A DNA stretch of 64,000 nucleotides from Clostridia bacterium (GTDB taxonomy: Bacteria > Bacillota > Clostridia > Oscillospirales > Acutalibacteraceae), in assembly GCA_017461235.1 (NCBI GenBank), contig JAFTYU010000042.1, forward strand, positions 111,142 through 175,141. Direction: 5' to 3'. Position 1 is the first letter of the stretch. Each line of letters starts with the position of its first letter. Of this stretch, positions 35,127-43,866 are shown piece by piece. A program made the translations under genes and the position numbers. The notes below the pieces were generated by a model. That model made no database searches and had not been told where the DNA came from. It was given only the letters and a program-made list of their open reading frames with translations.

Positions 35127-36614
35127 ATGGAAAAGATATTCGTTGACGGAAAACGCTTTGTGGATGAATACGGCAGACACCGGATTTTTAACGGTGTGAA
35201 TTTTGATGATAAATGCGGAGATAGATTTTGTAATATACATAACAAGGAAGTAATGGAAATTACAATACGCAAAATCAGTCAGAATGGTTGGAATATTATA
35301 AGGCTGGGTATTCCGTGGGCGGCTATTGAACCCAAGCCCAACGAGTATAATGAAGAATATATCAATAAAGTTATAACCTTTATGGATTTGTGTGAAAAAT
35401 ACGGAGTTCATATTTTTATTGATATGCATCAGGATTTGTTCGGCGGTTCTGCGGACCAATGGGGCGACGGTGCACCCGAATGGGCGTGCCTGCGTGGTAA
35501 AAAGAAAACAAGAAAGTCAAAACTCGTCTGGGCAACAGGTTATTTCTGGGATAAAGGCGTACATAATTGCTTTGATAATTTCTGGGCGGATACCAAGGTC
35601 AATGGCGTGGGCTTGCAGACATATTTTATAAATATGTGGTGTCACCTTGCCGAAAGAATCAAGGACCATCCGGCGTTATTAGGCTTCGATTTGTTCAATG
35701 AGCCATATCCCGGCAGTGATGGCGGTAAAATTTTCAGAAAACTCATTCTTAATCTCGCTAAAACAGTAATTACCGATAAGCGCTGCAAAAAAACGTGGCT
35801 TATAAAGCAGCTTGTTACGGGAAACGCTCACAGAGTTCTTGAACCGTTTGATGACCCGGATTTGTTCCGTAAGGTAACAAAAGCAGGGGATGCGTTGCAA
35901 AGAAAATTTGACGAAAAAATATATTCCGATTTTATAAATCGTCTATCCAAGGCTATCAGAAATGTTACGGATAACGGAATCATAATTGTTGAAAGCTGTT
36001 ATTATACCAATCTCGGCATTCCTTTCTGTATGCCGCCGGTTAATTATGACGGCAATCGAGAAGAGCAGCTGTGCTATTCACCGCACGGGTATGATTTAAC
36101 GGTTGATACACCCACTTATGACTACGCAAGTAATACCAGGGTCTGGTCAATTTTTGAAGAGAAAAAAAGAACGCAGGATAAATGGAATACACCTATTCTC
36201 GTGGGTGAATGGGGCGGATATTGGAAAGGCGAAAGATGGCTTGAGCATCTTAAATTTCTGCTTGGTAAATTCGATGAAAATCAATGGAGCCAGGCGTACT
36301 ATGCTTATACCCTTGGTGCTTTTGTTTATGGCAGTTTAGATAAGGTTGAGAAAATACTCAAAAGACCTGTTCCGTATGCAGTATGCGGTAAAACAGAAAA
36401 ATATTGTCATGACAGAGAGAAAAATGAATTTATTCTCAGATTCACGCAGGACAGAGAATATGGTGTACCTACTGTTATCTATGCTCACAGAAATATTGAA
36501 AGCATAGAAACAGACGGAGAATATGTAATTGTTCCGTTGGGTGAAAACGGCGAAAGCAGAATTGAAATAAAAACAGGTCCCGGTACACATACTGTTACGG
36601 TAAAATTCAGATAA
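35127..36614 (+). CDS. Glycoside hydrolase family 5 (endoglycoceramidase-like)
   Basis: A 495-aa (beta/alpha)8 glycosidase. The acid/base Glu is E192 in FDLFNEPYPG and the nucleophile Glu is E361 in LVGEWGGYW. Other family features are GWNIIRLGIPWAAIEP and IFIDMHQDLFGG. The pattern best fits the endoglycoceramidase-like branch of GH5, which acts on glycolipids or steryl glucosides. There is no signal peptide, so it is probably cytoplasmic. Its start is 37 bases after the SHOCT-like gene, behind AAGGAGACAGGGT. Substrate is unproven. Confidence 0.9.
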   Translation: MEKIFVDGKRFVDEYGRHRIFNGVNFDDKCGDRFCNIHNKEVMEITIRKISQNGWNIIRLGIPWAAIEPKPNEYNEEYINKVITFMDLCEKYGVHIFIDMHQDLFGGSADQWGDGAPEWACLRGKKKTRKSKLVWATGYFWDKGVHNCFDNFWADTKVNGVGLQTYFINMWCHLAERIKDHPALLGFDLFNEPYPGSDGGKIFRKLILNLAKTVITDKRCKKTWLIKQLVTGNAHRVLEPFDDPDLFRKVTKAGDALQRKFDEKIYSDFINRLSKAIRNVTDNGIIIVESCYYTNLGIPFCMPPVNYDGNREEQLCYSPHGYDLTVDTPTYDYASNTRVWSIFEEKKRTQDKWNTPILVGEWGGYWKGERWLEHLKFLLGKFDENQWSQAYYAYTLGAFVYGSLDKVEKILKRPVPYAVCGKTEKYCHDREKNEFILRFTQDREYGVPTVIYAHRNIESIETDGEYVIVPLGENGESRIEIKTGPGTHTVTVKFR

Positions 36615-36646
36615 AAGCCTAATCAGAATTTTGGTTAGAGAAAATG

Positions 36647-36686
36647 AAAGGTCCTCTGTATTATTCTGATGATGCAGAAGACCTTT
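36647..36686 (+). terminator. Terminator after the GH5 gene
   Basis: AAAGGTCCTCTG pairs with the complementary GCAGAAGACCTTT with one mismatch, followed by GTGTTTT. It separates the sigma/GH5 group from the secreted-protein group. Confidence 0.7.
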
Positions 36687-36731
36687 GTGTTTTGAATTAT
36701 TAAAAAAGTTTATTGAAAGAAGGTAGCTATA

Positions 36732-38636
36732 GTGAGAAAAATTTTGGCTGTTATTTTGTGCCTGCTTTTATTTGTCGGGATAACATCATTTCCTGCTTCG
36801 GCAGCGGAAGAAATGCCTTTTGAAGTATATCGTATGGTCGAAAGCAACCCAGGTGAATACGGATATATAGACTACAAGTTTGTTGATGAAAAAGGCGAAG
36901 AAATTAAAATTGAATATAATAGCTTTGAAGATAATAGCCTTGAAATTAAAAAGGTTGAAGAAAACCTTTATTACGCACCCTTTATCCCGTCTTCATATGA
37001 TTTAAGGGATTATGGCTATGTCAGTTCTGTCAAATATCAAGGAAGCACCGGAAATTGTTGGGCATTTGCCTGTATGGGTGCTCTTGAAAGTAACAGCATA
37101 ATGCAAGGCAACAGCGATTTTTCGGAAACTGATTTTTCGGAAACCCACCTTGTGTGGTTCGCCAAAAACAGCAAATCAACGGATGAAAATGACCCCAATT
37201 ACAATGAAGGAAAAACAGTTGAAAATCCGTATAAGGGAAGTGATGCGGGCGGAAACGCTAATTATGTTATCGCAGCATTGTCCCGTTGGTCGGGTCCGGC
37301 AAAAGAAAAAGATTATCCCTTTTATCCCTTCAGATCGGACGCTCTTTCAACTATCGGTAATTATGATGAAAGTGCGCGCTACGACAGGGGTTCAGGGGTT
37401 GTTCTGAAATCGGCAGAAGATCTTGTTGATGAAGATGAGATTAAGCAATGGATTATGGAAAATGGTGCTGTTACTGCATCTTATTATTCAAATACAGATT
37501 ATTATAACAAAACGACCTATGCTTATAATTATCCAACTGATAAAACAGGTAATCATATGATTGCTATTGTAGGATGGGATGATGATTATTCCGTGGATAA
37601 TTTTCTTCCGGAATACGCTCCGCAAAATAATGGTGCGTGGCTCTGCAAAAACAGTTGGAGCAGTAATTATTGGGGTCTTGACGGATATTTCTGGATGTCA
37701 TACGAAGATGCCAACGTTAAAGATTTTGTAGGCTTTACCACTCAAAAGGCGGATGATTTTACAAACAATTATACATACAATGCAATGGAATATAGGAGCA
37801 CCACGACTGCCGGTAATTTACCAAGTGTGGCTAATGTATTTCGTGCTCGTGATTATGAGGTCATTTCGGATGTTGCTACCTATACCATGCAGCCGGATAT
37901 GAATTTAACCATCAGTATATATAAGGATTTAACAGACGACTATGTAAATCCTACTCAAGGTACTCTTGCAGCATCGTGGCAAACAACCCTGGAAAGAAGC
38001 GGTTATCACACGATAGATGTACCGACAGGTGTTTTTCTTGAACCCGGGACGATTTTTTCTGTGGTAATACAAATGCAAAACGATACCGAAAAACCGATAA
38101 TAGTTTGTGAGGGTAGTTCCACCGGTTATACGGCAAATTCAGGCGAAAGCTTTATTTCGAACGGAACTAATTGGTTTGATACTAAAAAATTAGCATTTAC
38201 TAATAATGTTTATGTTCAGGCTCTTACAAAATGTGTTCCGGAACAAAAAACACCTGTATATATGAATTTTCTGGACAACCTTATAATTTCACCATCTAAT
38301 GATATTGAACATCTTAAAGAAAAAACGGGGATTTTCACTAACAGTATTTTTTCAGTTGCTGATATTAACAATAAGGATATAAGCTATTTAGCAACAGGAG
38401 CAACTCTTACCGTTACACAGAATAACGGAGAAACAGCTGATTTTACTGTTGTAGTTGAGGGCGATGTTAACGGTGACGGTGTGTGCGATGTGCTGGATGC
38501 TGTGATTACCGAGCAAGGTGTAAACGGTCATAGTGTTGCAAGCGAATTAGAAGCATATGCGGCAAACGGCAGTGTTTCCGGTACGATAGATATGGCATCA
38601 TATCAGAACGTTGTAAATCTTGCATTGTCAAATTGA
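36732..38636 (+). CDS. Secreted lectin-like/C1 papain-family peptidase with dockerin-like repeat
   Basis: A 634-aa secreted protein with a signal peptide (about 1-24, cleaved near ASA-AE). The C1 peptidase domain has the catalytic Cys C109 in YQGSTGNCWAF, His H275 in GNHMIAIVGWD and Asn N307 in CKNSWSSNYWG. A beta-rich lectin-like domain follows (about 340-520). A single dockerin-like calcium loop, GDVNGDGVCDVLDA, is near residue 578. The start is GTG at 36732 behind GAAAGAAGG. Substrates are unknown; this architecture is common in gut Firmicutes. The dockerin match has only one clear calcium loop, so cellulosome attachment is uncertain. Confidence 0.9.
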   Translation: MRKILAVILCLLLFVGITSFPASAAEEMPFEVYRMVESNPGEYGYIDYKFVDEKGEEIKIEYNSFEDNSLEIKKVEENLYYAPFIPSSYDLRDYGYVSSVKYQGSTGNCWAFACMGALESNSIMQGNSDFSETDFSETHLVWFAKNSKSTDENDPNYNEGKTVENPYKGSDAGGNANYVIAALSRWSGPAKEKDYPFYPFRSDALSTIGNYDESARYDRGSGVVLKSAEDLVDEDEIKQWIMENGAVTASYYSNTDYYNKTTYAYNYPTDKTGNHMIAIVGWDDDYSVDNFLPEYAPQNNGAWLCKNSWSSNYWGLDGYFWMSYEDANVKDFVGFTTQKADDFTNNYTYNAMEYRSTTTAGNLPSVANVFRARDYEVISDVATYTMQPDMNLTISIYKDLTDDYVNPTQGTLAASWQTTLERSGYHTIDVPTGVFLEPGTIFSVVIQMQNDTEKPIIVCEGSSTGYTANSGESFISNGTNWFDTKKLAFTNNVYVQALTKCVPEQKTPVYMNFLDNLIISPSNDIEHLKEKTGIFTNSIFSVADINNKDISYLATGATLTVTQNNGETADFTVVVEGDVNGDGVCDVLDAVITEQGVNGHSVASELEAYAANGSVSGTIDMASYQNVVNLALSN

Positions 38637-38649
38637 AAGAGAGAGTAAA

Positions 38650-39756
38650 ATGAAAAAGAAAATTATATTTATAAGTGTTGCTGTTTTTTCGGTTATTTGC
38701 ATTGCAACGGCGGTTGGATTTGTGTTGAATGAGGTTGTCGGCAATCCTGTTTCAAAAATTCTCGTCAAAAGGTCTGTTTGCGAATATTTAGAAGAGAACT
38801 ATTCGGATACTGATTTCATAATAGAAAAAGTCGGGTACGATTTTAAAAATATGGAGTATTACGCAAAAATTGTATCCGCGGAAAGTCCGGATGAGTTTTT
38901 TTATATAAATACTGATTCTACAGGGGATAATATCGACGATAATTACGATTTGTATTTTGATGATAACGGAGTATATGATATAGGTTCTCAATCGGGTGAA
39001 GAAAAATTTTTTATTGATACTTCAAATGATTTTGATTATGACGGACCATTCGGAATTACAACAAATCCCGGTGAGTGTGCTGACAAATTCTTCGTTTACG
39101 ATAAGGGGCTTGAAGCAATATCAGAGAAAAAGAGCGCGTTGTTCGGCATTACCTACACTAACGAAGAAGGTAATTCGTCGGAAACTGTGGCTGTTGTTTC
39201 TGCCGGGTATGATGCCCAATACAGCGAATCTACGGTTAATCCTGTTGAGACTAAAATTATAGCGTCAAATGAAAATTGTGTTATTTTTGAAATCCGTTAT
39301 CCGCCTGTCGGCAATCCCTGTTCGTATTATTATAATGTAAAAACTAAAGCTTTAATTGAGTTGCAAGATGATTGTGAAAGTTACAGCGGGCATAAATGGT
39401 ATGCTTCTGATGATATGTTTATTTGTACAACAATGGCTCTTGCCGTTGGCACAAAAATGGATCTTTATGCCTACAATTGGGACGGTGATTTGCTGTATGC
39501 ACGAAAGGGTGTTCTTTCGGGTTATACCGTTTCTGACGGATGGTTGTATTTTTCAACGGAAGCAATTGAGAATGAAAAAGAAAAACGATGTACTGTTTTT
39601 AAAATGAAACCTGACGGAACAGAAGAAAGGGAATACTATTCGGTTTCTGTTCCGATAAGCACCGATTTTGCCGTTTCGGATGATACTATTGTCTGGTGGG
39701 AAAACGGTGAACATATAACCTTGAATTTATTTACGCTTGAGAAAAAAACAAACTGA
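38650..39756 (+). CDS. Membrane-anchored protein with YfjL-like N-terminus, unknown function
   Basis: A 368-aa protein with one N-terminal membrane segment (about 4-26). The region after it, with a conserved-looking SVCEYLEENYSDTDFIIEKV and VGYDFKNMEYYAKIVS, is similar in style to the YfjL N-terminal family. The C-terminal half is beta-rich, with WDGDLLYARKGVLSGYTVSD resembling a small propeller or DUF5050-like repeat. The start at 38650 follows AGAGAGAG; an upstream ATG at 38620 overlaps the protease gene. It is 13 bases after that gene and probably co-transcribed. Function is unknown. Confidence 0.65.
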   Translation: MKKKIIFISVAVFSVICIATAVGFVLNEVVGNPVSKILVKRSVCEYLEENYSDTDFIIEKVGYDFKNMEYYAKIVSAESPDEFFYINTDSTGDNIDDNYDLYFDDNGVYDIGSQSGEEKFFIDTSNDFDYDGPFGITTNPGECADKFFVYDKGLEAISEKKSALFGITYTNEEGNSSETVAVVSAGYDAQYSESTVNPVETKIIASNENCVIFEIRYPPVGNPCSYYYNVKTKALIELQDDCESYSGHKWYASDDMFICTTMALAVGTKMDLYAYNWDGDLLYARKGVLSGYTVSDGWLYFSTEAIENEKEKRCTVFKMKPDGTEEREYYSVSVPISTDFAVSDDTIVWWENGEHITLNLFTLEKKTN

Positions 39757-39814
39757 CCTGCAGTGCTGTTTTCAAAAGGGTATGTAAGAAAATTAAATGA
39801 AAGGGAGAATATCT

Positions 39815-40402
39815 GTGCCGATATTTACGATAACATTTTGTTCAGTAATTTTTATAATTTACATACTCGATAATTTTATGATAATTCCGAAAACAGAAAC
39901 AGTTACGTTAAAAGAAAAGCTTCTGACAGGTCACAACAAAGGATACATAAACCAAGCTTTGCATCTTTCTGAAATGAAGATAAAAAAAGGTCAGGTCTGG
40001 CGACTTGTTTCTTCAGCACTTCTCCACGTGGGTACTTTGCATATTGTTTCTAACATAGCTGCAACGCTCATTGTCGGATATGCTGTCGAGTCACAGCTTG
40101 GTTGGGCAAAAACCGCTTTTTGCTATATCGGTTCTGCATTAATATCCGGTCTGTATATGGCATTTGTCTATAAACTTCATGAGGGTGAAGGTGCATCAAC
40201 AGGAATTTACGGGCTGATAGCCGTGTTTGTTATGCTTGCTGTAAAAAACGGAACAGTTCTCTTTTCGCCTGTGCCCGTAACAGCCTTGATAATTCTGGCG
40301 ATATACATAATCGGCGGAATGTTTATGGGTAAGGCTACTGTATGGGAACATATTTCCGGCTTTGCAGGCGGTTTGCTTATGGGTTTGTTTTTGTTGTTTT
40401 AG
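39815..40402 (+). CDS. Rhomboid family intramembrane serine protease
   Basis: Rhomboids cut transmembrane substrates inside the membrane. The 195-aa protein has about six spans. The catalytic Ser is S128 in GEGASTGIYGLI and the His is H179 in VWEHISGFAGG. The SSALLHVGTLHIVSNIAATL loop and span carry the conserved His and Asn. A GTG at 39815, seven bases after AAGGGAG, is the preferred start; an ATG at 39797 precedes that site. A repeated 18-bp terminator follows. It sits between two other protease genes. Confidence 0.9.
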   Translation: MPIFTITFCSVIFIIYILDNFMIIPKTETVTLKEKLLTGHNKGYINQALHLSEMKIKKGQVWRLVSSALLHVGTLHIVSNIAATLIVGYAVESQLGWAKTAFCYIGSALISGLYMAFVYKLHEGEGASTGIYGLIAVFVMLAVKNGTVLFSPVPVTALIILAIYIIGGMFMGKATVWEHISGFAGGLLMGLFLLF

Positions 40403-40429
40403 TGTGATATGAATTTAATATACGTGATG

Positions 40430-40469
40430 AAACGGGCTGTAAAAAACTTTTGTTTTTTACAGCCCGTTT
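40430..40469. terminator. Terminator identical in stem to the one at 7424
   Basis: The 18-bp stem AAACGGGCTGTAAAAAAC with loop TTTT is the same as at 7424-7463, where the loop is TTTC. It lies 28 bases after the rhomboid stop codon. Confidence 0.9.
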
Positions 40470-40473
40470 ATTG

Positions 40474-40507
40474 TGTCCCCCCTCCAAAAGCAAAAAACTT
40501 TTTGTGT
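40474..40507 (+). promoter_or_regulatory. Candidate promoter element, copy 1 (C6-TC-N19-GTGT)
   Basis: TGT is followed by six C and TC at 40477-40484, then 19 bases, then GTGT at 40504-40507. The same arrangement occurs at 41667-41701 before the next gene. It could be an alternative-sigma promoter. It is 38 bases before the GTG of the metallopeptidase gene. Confidence 0.4.
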
Positions 40508-40544
40508 TTTAATAAAATAAACGGTTACGAGGAGAGGGTCTTTT

Positions 40545-41636
40545 GTGAAAAAAAAGAAAGCACAAAAATTGAATTTATTCAGAGTGGTTTTTCAGACCAT
40601 GCCTATTATTTTTACGTTTGGTCTCATAATTGCATTTGAAGGGTATGATTTGTATTTTTCTGACTTTGATTTGTCATTAGGTTTTACAGGTTCATTCCTT
40701 TTAGCAACATTGGTTTGCTTTGTAGTACAAATTTTCGTAAATGTTAACCCGATATTGAAAAATACAAGGTCAGGGATATTTGTAGGGACAATATTAACAA
40801 TAGAGCTTATGCTGTTTTTGTTGTTTGCCCAATATCATTTTTGGGTTTCGGCAGTAATTATTGTTTCCATGGTCATTTTTTCGGGATGTCTTACCGGTAA
40901 AATTATCGAGGCCAACGAAAGAAAAAGAAAAATAACCGGAAGAGTGAGAAAAAAGTGCAACAGCTGCACTAATGCAATTGTTGCATATTTGCTTTGTTTT
41001 GTATTGATATTGCCGGCAGGAATCGGAGTATATGAAGAATACTACAAGTATTCATTGTCTGCGGAAGAATGGAGCAAATTTGTTGAGTGGTTTAATGAGG
41101 AGGATGAAAAAACAGAAGAAGCTCAAAAACCCACATTGCCGTACGAAGACAAACTTGCAGGATTGAATGATTGGGACTCTTTGAGTGTTGCTGAAAAGGA
41201 GAGACTTATCAGAACAGTTGCACTTATTGAAAAGGATGAATTAGGAATAAGCAATGAAGTGGAAATTACTGTTTTTACTGAAAAAATGAATGATTCTACC
41301 TGCGGTTATTACGAGGATTCATCTAAAGAAATTTTTATTAACTATAAGTATCTGAATGAAGGCGATATGAAAGCTGTTCTTAAAACGATTCTTCATGAAA
41401 TGCATCATGCTTTTGTGCATTATACGGTTGAAAATATTGATTATGAGTCTGAGTTTGTTAAAGAAAATTTTTATTATAAGCAGGCTTGGGCTTGGAAGGA
41501 AAATACTGAAAACTATATATCTGCAGAAGAGAGTTTTGAGAAGTATAAAAATCAACCTATTGAGTCAGATGCAAGAACCTACGCCGAAGAACGAGTAAAT
41601 TATTATTTGCAATACATAGAGAATAATGATGAATGA
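40545..41636 (+). CDS. Membrane-anchored HExxH metallopeptidase-like protein
   Basis: A 363-aa protein starting at GTG behind GAGGAGAGG. Five hydrophobic segments are visible at about 15-165, followed by a soluble domain. That domain contains HEMHH at residues 284-288, a zinc HExxH motif in TILHEMHHAFVHY, and a candidate third ligand in ESDARTYAEERVNYY. This resembles zincin or IrrE-like peptidases. The membrane topology and unclassified N-terminal part prevent a family name. It has its own C-run promoter-like element upstream and is followed by another. Confidence 0.75.
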   Translation: MKKKKAQKLNLFRVVFQTMPIIFTFGLIIAFEGYDLYFSDFDLSLGFTGSFLLATLVCFVVQIFVNVNPILKNTRSGIFVGTILTIELMLFLLFAQYHFWVSAVIIVSMVIFSGCLTGKIIEANERKRKITGRVRKKCNSCTNAIVAYLLCFVLILPAGIGVYEEYYKYSLSAEEWSKFVEWFNEEDEKTEEAQKPTLPYEDKLAGLNDWDSLSVAEKERLIRTVALIEKDELGISNEVEITVFTEKMNDSTCGYYEDSSKEIFINYKYLNEGDMKAVLKTILHEMHHAFVHYTVENIDYESEFVKENFYYKQAWAWKENTENYISAEESFEKYKNQPIESDARTYAEERVNYYLQYIENNDE

Positions 41637-41666
41637 AGGGAATATTTTCTCAAAAAAGGCTTTTTA

Positions 41667-41701
41667 TGTACCCCCCTCGGAATTCAAAAAAATACCGGTG
41701 T
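41667..41701 (+). promoter_or_regulatory. Candidate promoter element, copy 2 (C6-TC-N19-GTGT)
   Basis: TGTA, six C and TC at 41671-41678, 19 bases, then GTGT at 41698-41701. Spacing between TC and GTGT is identical to copy 1. It lies 128 bases before the ATG of the surface-protein gene. Confidence 0.4.
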
Positions 41702-41739
41702 AAACTATATAACATAAGATAAAGAAAGGATCAGTGGTT

Positions 41740-41793
41740 ATGGTACACTCAAGAGACCGGCCTGTGGCATTCAAGCCTGCCGATAAAATTTAA
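41740..41793 (+). CDS. Possible 17-aa leader peptide
   Basis: An ATG seven bases after AAAGGATC opens a 17-codon frame, MVHSRDRPVAFKPADKI, ending 36 bases before the surface-protein ATG. It could be a leader peptide or part of a structured 5' region. There is no independent support. Confidence 0.3.
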   Translation: MVHSRDRPVAFKPADKI

Positions 41794-41828
41794 AAACAAA
41801 AAATGACAAAACTTTGGAGGAAAAAGTT

Positions 41829-43577
41829 ATGGCAAAGAAAATCATATCAGTAGCACTTGTCATTGTTACAATTTTCAGTACCCTTGCAATAACAGCAAGT
41901 GCGGCTTCGTATTCAACAGGTAAATGGGCAATCGCAAGCAGCTCGGGTTGTAATGTAAGAACAGGTCCGGGTACAGGCTATTCAAAAGTCGGTGCTGCAT
42001 CAAAAAATGTTACATTTACAGTAAGTAAAGTTAACGGAGATTGGGGTTATACCTCGAGTGTCAAGTGTGTTAATGGGTACAAAAGCGGCTGGATAAATCT
42101 TGACAATTGTACTTATAAAGGCTCGTCAAGCAATAGTTCAAGAGCAACATATAATGATGTTTTTGCATCGCTTAAAGGCTCAGGCTATTCTCTTTCTCAG
42201 GCAAGGAATTCGGAAGCAACGAGCTTTAAAAAAGGTGATTTTGTCTATGTATGGGGATGGCTCCATGATGCAAACAGCAAGCTTTATAAGACATATGGCT
42301 CAGGCACCTGTAATATGACACTTTCAATTTATCGTCCCGATGGTTCTTGTGCTCATACATACACATACAAGAACAGTGATAACAACTGGATTGGTTGCAA
42401 ACTTGACCGTACAGGTACATGGAAAATTCAGTCAAAAATCACAGGCTCTCTTAACGGAACAAACACCAGAACAATCACGGTAAAAGAAGGTTCATCAACT
42501 GCATATTACACACTTTCCTACAATGCCAACGGCGGTTCGGGCGCGCCTGCTTCACAGAGAGTAAAAGCAAATACAGGGTTTTACCTTAGTTCTGCTAAAC
42601 CCACTCGTTCAGGTTATACTTTTCTCGGTTGGTCGACAAATAAAAATGCGACAACTGCATCATACGCTCCGGGAAAGGGTGTCAGAATCAGTAGTAATGT
42701 TACGTTGTATGCAATATGGAAGAAAAATGCTACCGTTAGTCCTACAAGCGTAAGTCTTAACTACACATCTTATACAATGAATGTGGGTAATACAAAGTAC
42801 TTGACCGCAACGGTTTATCCATCAAACGCAAGCAATAAAACTGTTTATTGGTCATCAAGTGACAGTCAGGTAGTTACTGTTTCAAATAGCGGCAAGCTCA
42901 CAGCGAAAGGCCCCGGTGTTGCAACCATCACAGCAAAAACAAGCAACGGAAAAACCAAAACTTGTAAAGTGACTGTAAGAGGTATTGATATAACAGGCGA
43001 TATTCTTTACAGCCATCCTACGGTAGGCGACGTTTATTATCTCGGAGCAAAGGCTTATCCCGCAAATACAACCGAATTCACATGGTCATCTTCAAACAGT
43101 AAAATTATCAGCATCAGTTCAAGCGGAAAGCTGACAGCAAAAGCCGCAGGTACTGCAACAATTACTGTTAAGACAAGCGATGGCAGAAGCGAGAGTATTA
43201 AAATAAGTGTCAGTTCGAAAAATACCTGGCGCACAGGAAATTTTGATAGTGGTTATACAGCAAAGGGCTACACTACAGTTACCCTTAACAGGAATGTAGG
43301 AGACGCTAAAATCAAGATTTATACATATGATGCTATGGGCTATAAGACCGGCGGACAGATTCACGTTACCTTAAGAGACTGGAAAGGAAACTGGATTTGT
43401 GAGTTTGATGCTAAATCAGGTGATACTCTTAATCTCGGTGATAATTACGGAGAGTACAGAGTTTACATTGCTAAGAAAAAGTATCCTGATACTATAATCG
43501 GTAATAGCGATAATTTTATTAATGTTGGTAAATGTCAGTCCTGGGCGATTAATTGCACAAAAAATTGTTATATCTAA
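41829..43577 (+). CDS. Secreted surface protein: SH3b, InlB B-repeat and two BIG2 domains
   Basis: A 582-aa protein with a signal peptide (about 1-25, ending TASA-AS). A bacterial SH3 domain (CNVRTGPGTGYSKVG, about 33-95) is followed by a beta domain. Next come a Listeria-Bacteroides InlB repeat (YTLSYNANGG to LYAIWKK, about 222-300) and two BIG2 immunoglobulin-like domains (about 305-385 and 390-470, WSSSDSQVVTVSNSGKLTAK and WSSSNSKIISISSSGKLTAK). The last 100 residues are another beta domain. No LPXTG motif is present, so the protein is secreted or bound through SH3. The ATG at 41829 follows GGAGGAAAAA. Confidence 0.9.
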   Translation: MAKKIISVALVIVTIFSTLAITASAASYSTGKWAIASSSGCNVRTGPGTGYSKVGAASKNVTFTVSKVNGDWGYTSSVKCVNGYKSGWINLDNCTYKGSSSNSSRATYNDVFASLKGSGYSLSQARNSEATSFKKGDFVYVWGWLHDANSKLYKTYGSGTCNMTLSIYRPDGSCAHTYTYKNSDNNWIGCKLDRTGTWKIQSKITGSLNGTNTRTITVKEGSSTAYYTLSYNANGGSGAPASQRVKANTGFYLSSAKPTRSGYTFLGWSTNKNATTASYAPGKGVRISSNVTLYAIWKKNATVSPTSVSLNYTSYTMNVGNTKYLTATVYPSNASNKTVYWSSSDSQVVTVSNSGKLTAKGPGVATITAKTSNGKTKTCKVTVRGIDITGDILYSHPTVGDVYYLGAKAYPANTTEFTWSSSNSKIISISSSGKLTAKAAGTATITVKTSDGRSESIKISVSSKNTWRTGNFDSGYTAKGYTTVTLNRNVGDAKIKIYTYDAMGYKTGGQIHVTLRDWKGNWICEFDAKSGDTLNLGDNYGEYRVYIAKKKYPDTIIGNSDNFINVGKCQSWAINCTKNCYI

Positions 43578-43599
43578 AATACTAAAACTAACAAAATAA

Positions 43600-43627
43600 A
43601 GGCAATGCTCCAATCGGAGCATTGCCT
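43600..43627 (+). terminator. Terminator after the surface-protein gene
   Basis: AGGCAATGCTCC pairs perfectly with GGAGCATTGCCT around AATC. The T run is missing, so termination strength is uncertain on the plus strand. Confidence 0.6.
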
Positions 43628-43650
43628 AACAATAAAAGGAGTAAATCAAT

Positions 43651-43785
43651 ATGGCAGAAGAAAGAAAATGTTTTAAATGTATCTATTGTGAAAGAGATTG
43701 GGGCTCAAATTGGGGTTGGTATTGCACTCGAAAGAGAACCCATGTAAGACCTGATGATTATTGTGGATACTTTGATTTAAGGTAA
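43651..43785 (+). CDS. Cys-rich miniprotein (44 aa)
   Basis: A complete small gene with AAAGGAG in front of the ATG. The protein begins MAEERKCFKCIYCERDWGSN and has five cysteines: C7, C10 and C13 in a CxxCxxC array, then C25 and C38. Four of them could hold one zinc ion. Aromatic residues are numerous (W17, W21, W23). Such proteins are often nucleic-acid or protein binders. It lies between a terminator and the guanylate-kinase-like gene and may be the first gene of that cassette. The family is not recognised. Confidence 0.7.
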   Translation: MAEERKCFKCIYCERDWGSNWGWYCTRKRTHVRPDDYCGYFDLR

Positions 43786-43866
43786 AATACATTTTTACTA
43801 TAAGGTGTTCGTTATAAAGATACAAAATATAAAGGAGTAAATGCACATAATAAGGAGGTTATTATA

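Noticed and set aside
41751-41786. Riboswitch in the leader of the SH3/BIG2 gene
   Set aside because: CGGC/GCCG pairing around the leader frame is too short to support a structured RNA.
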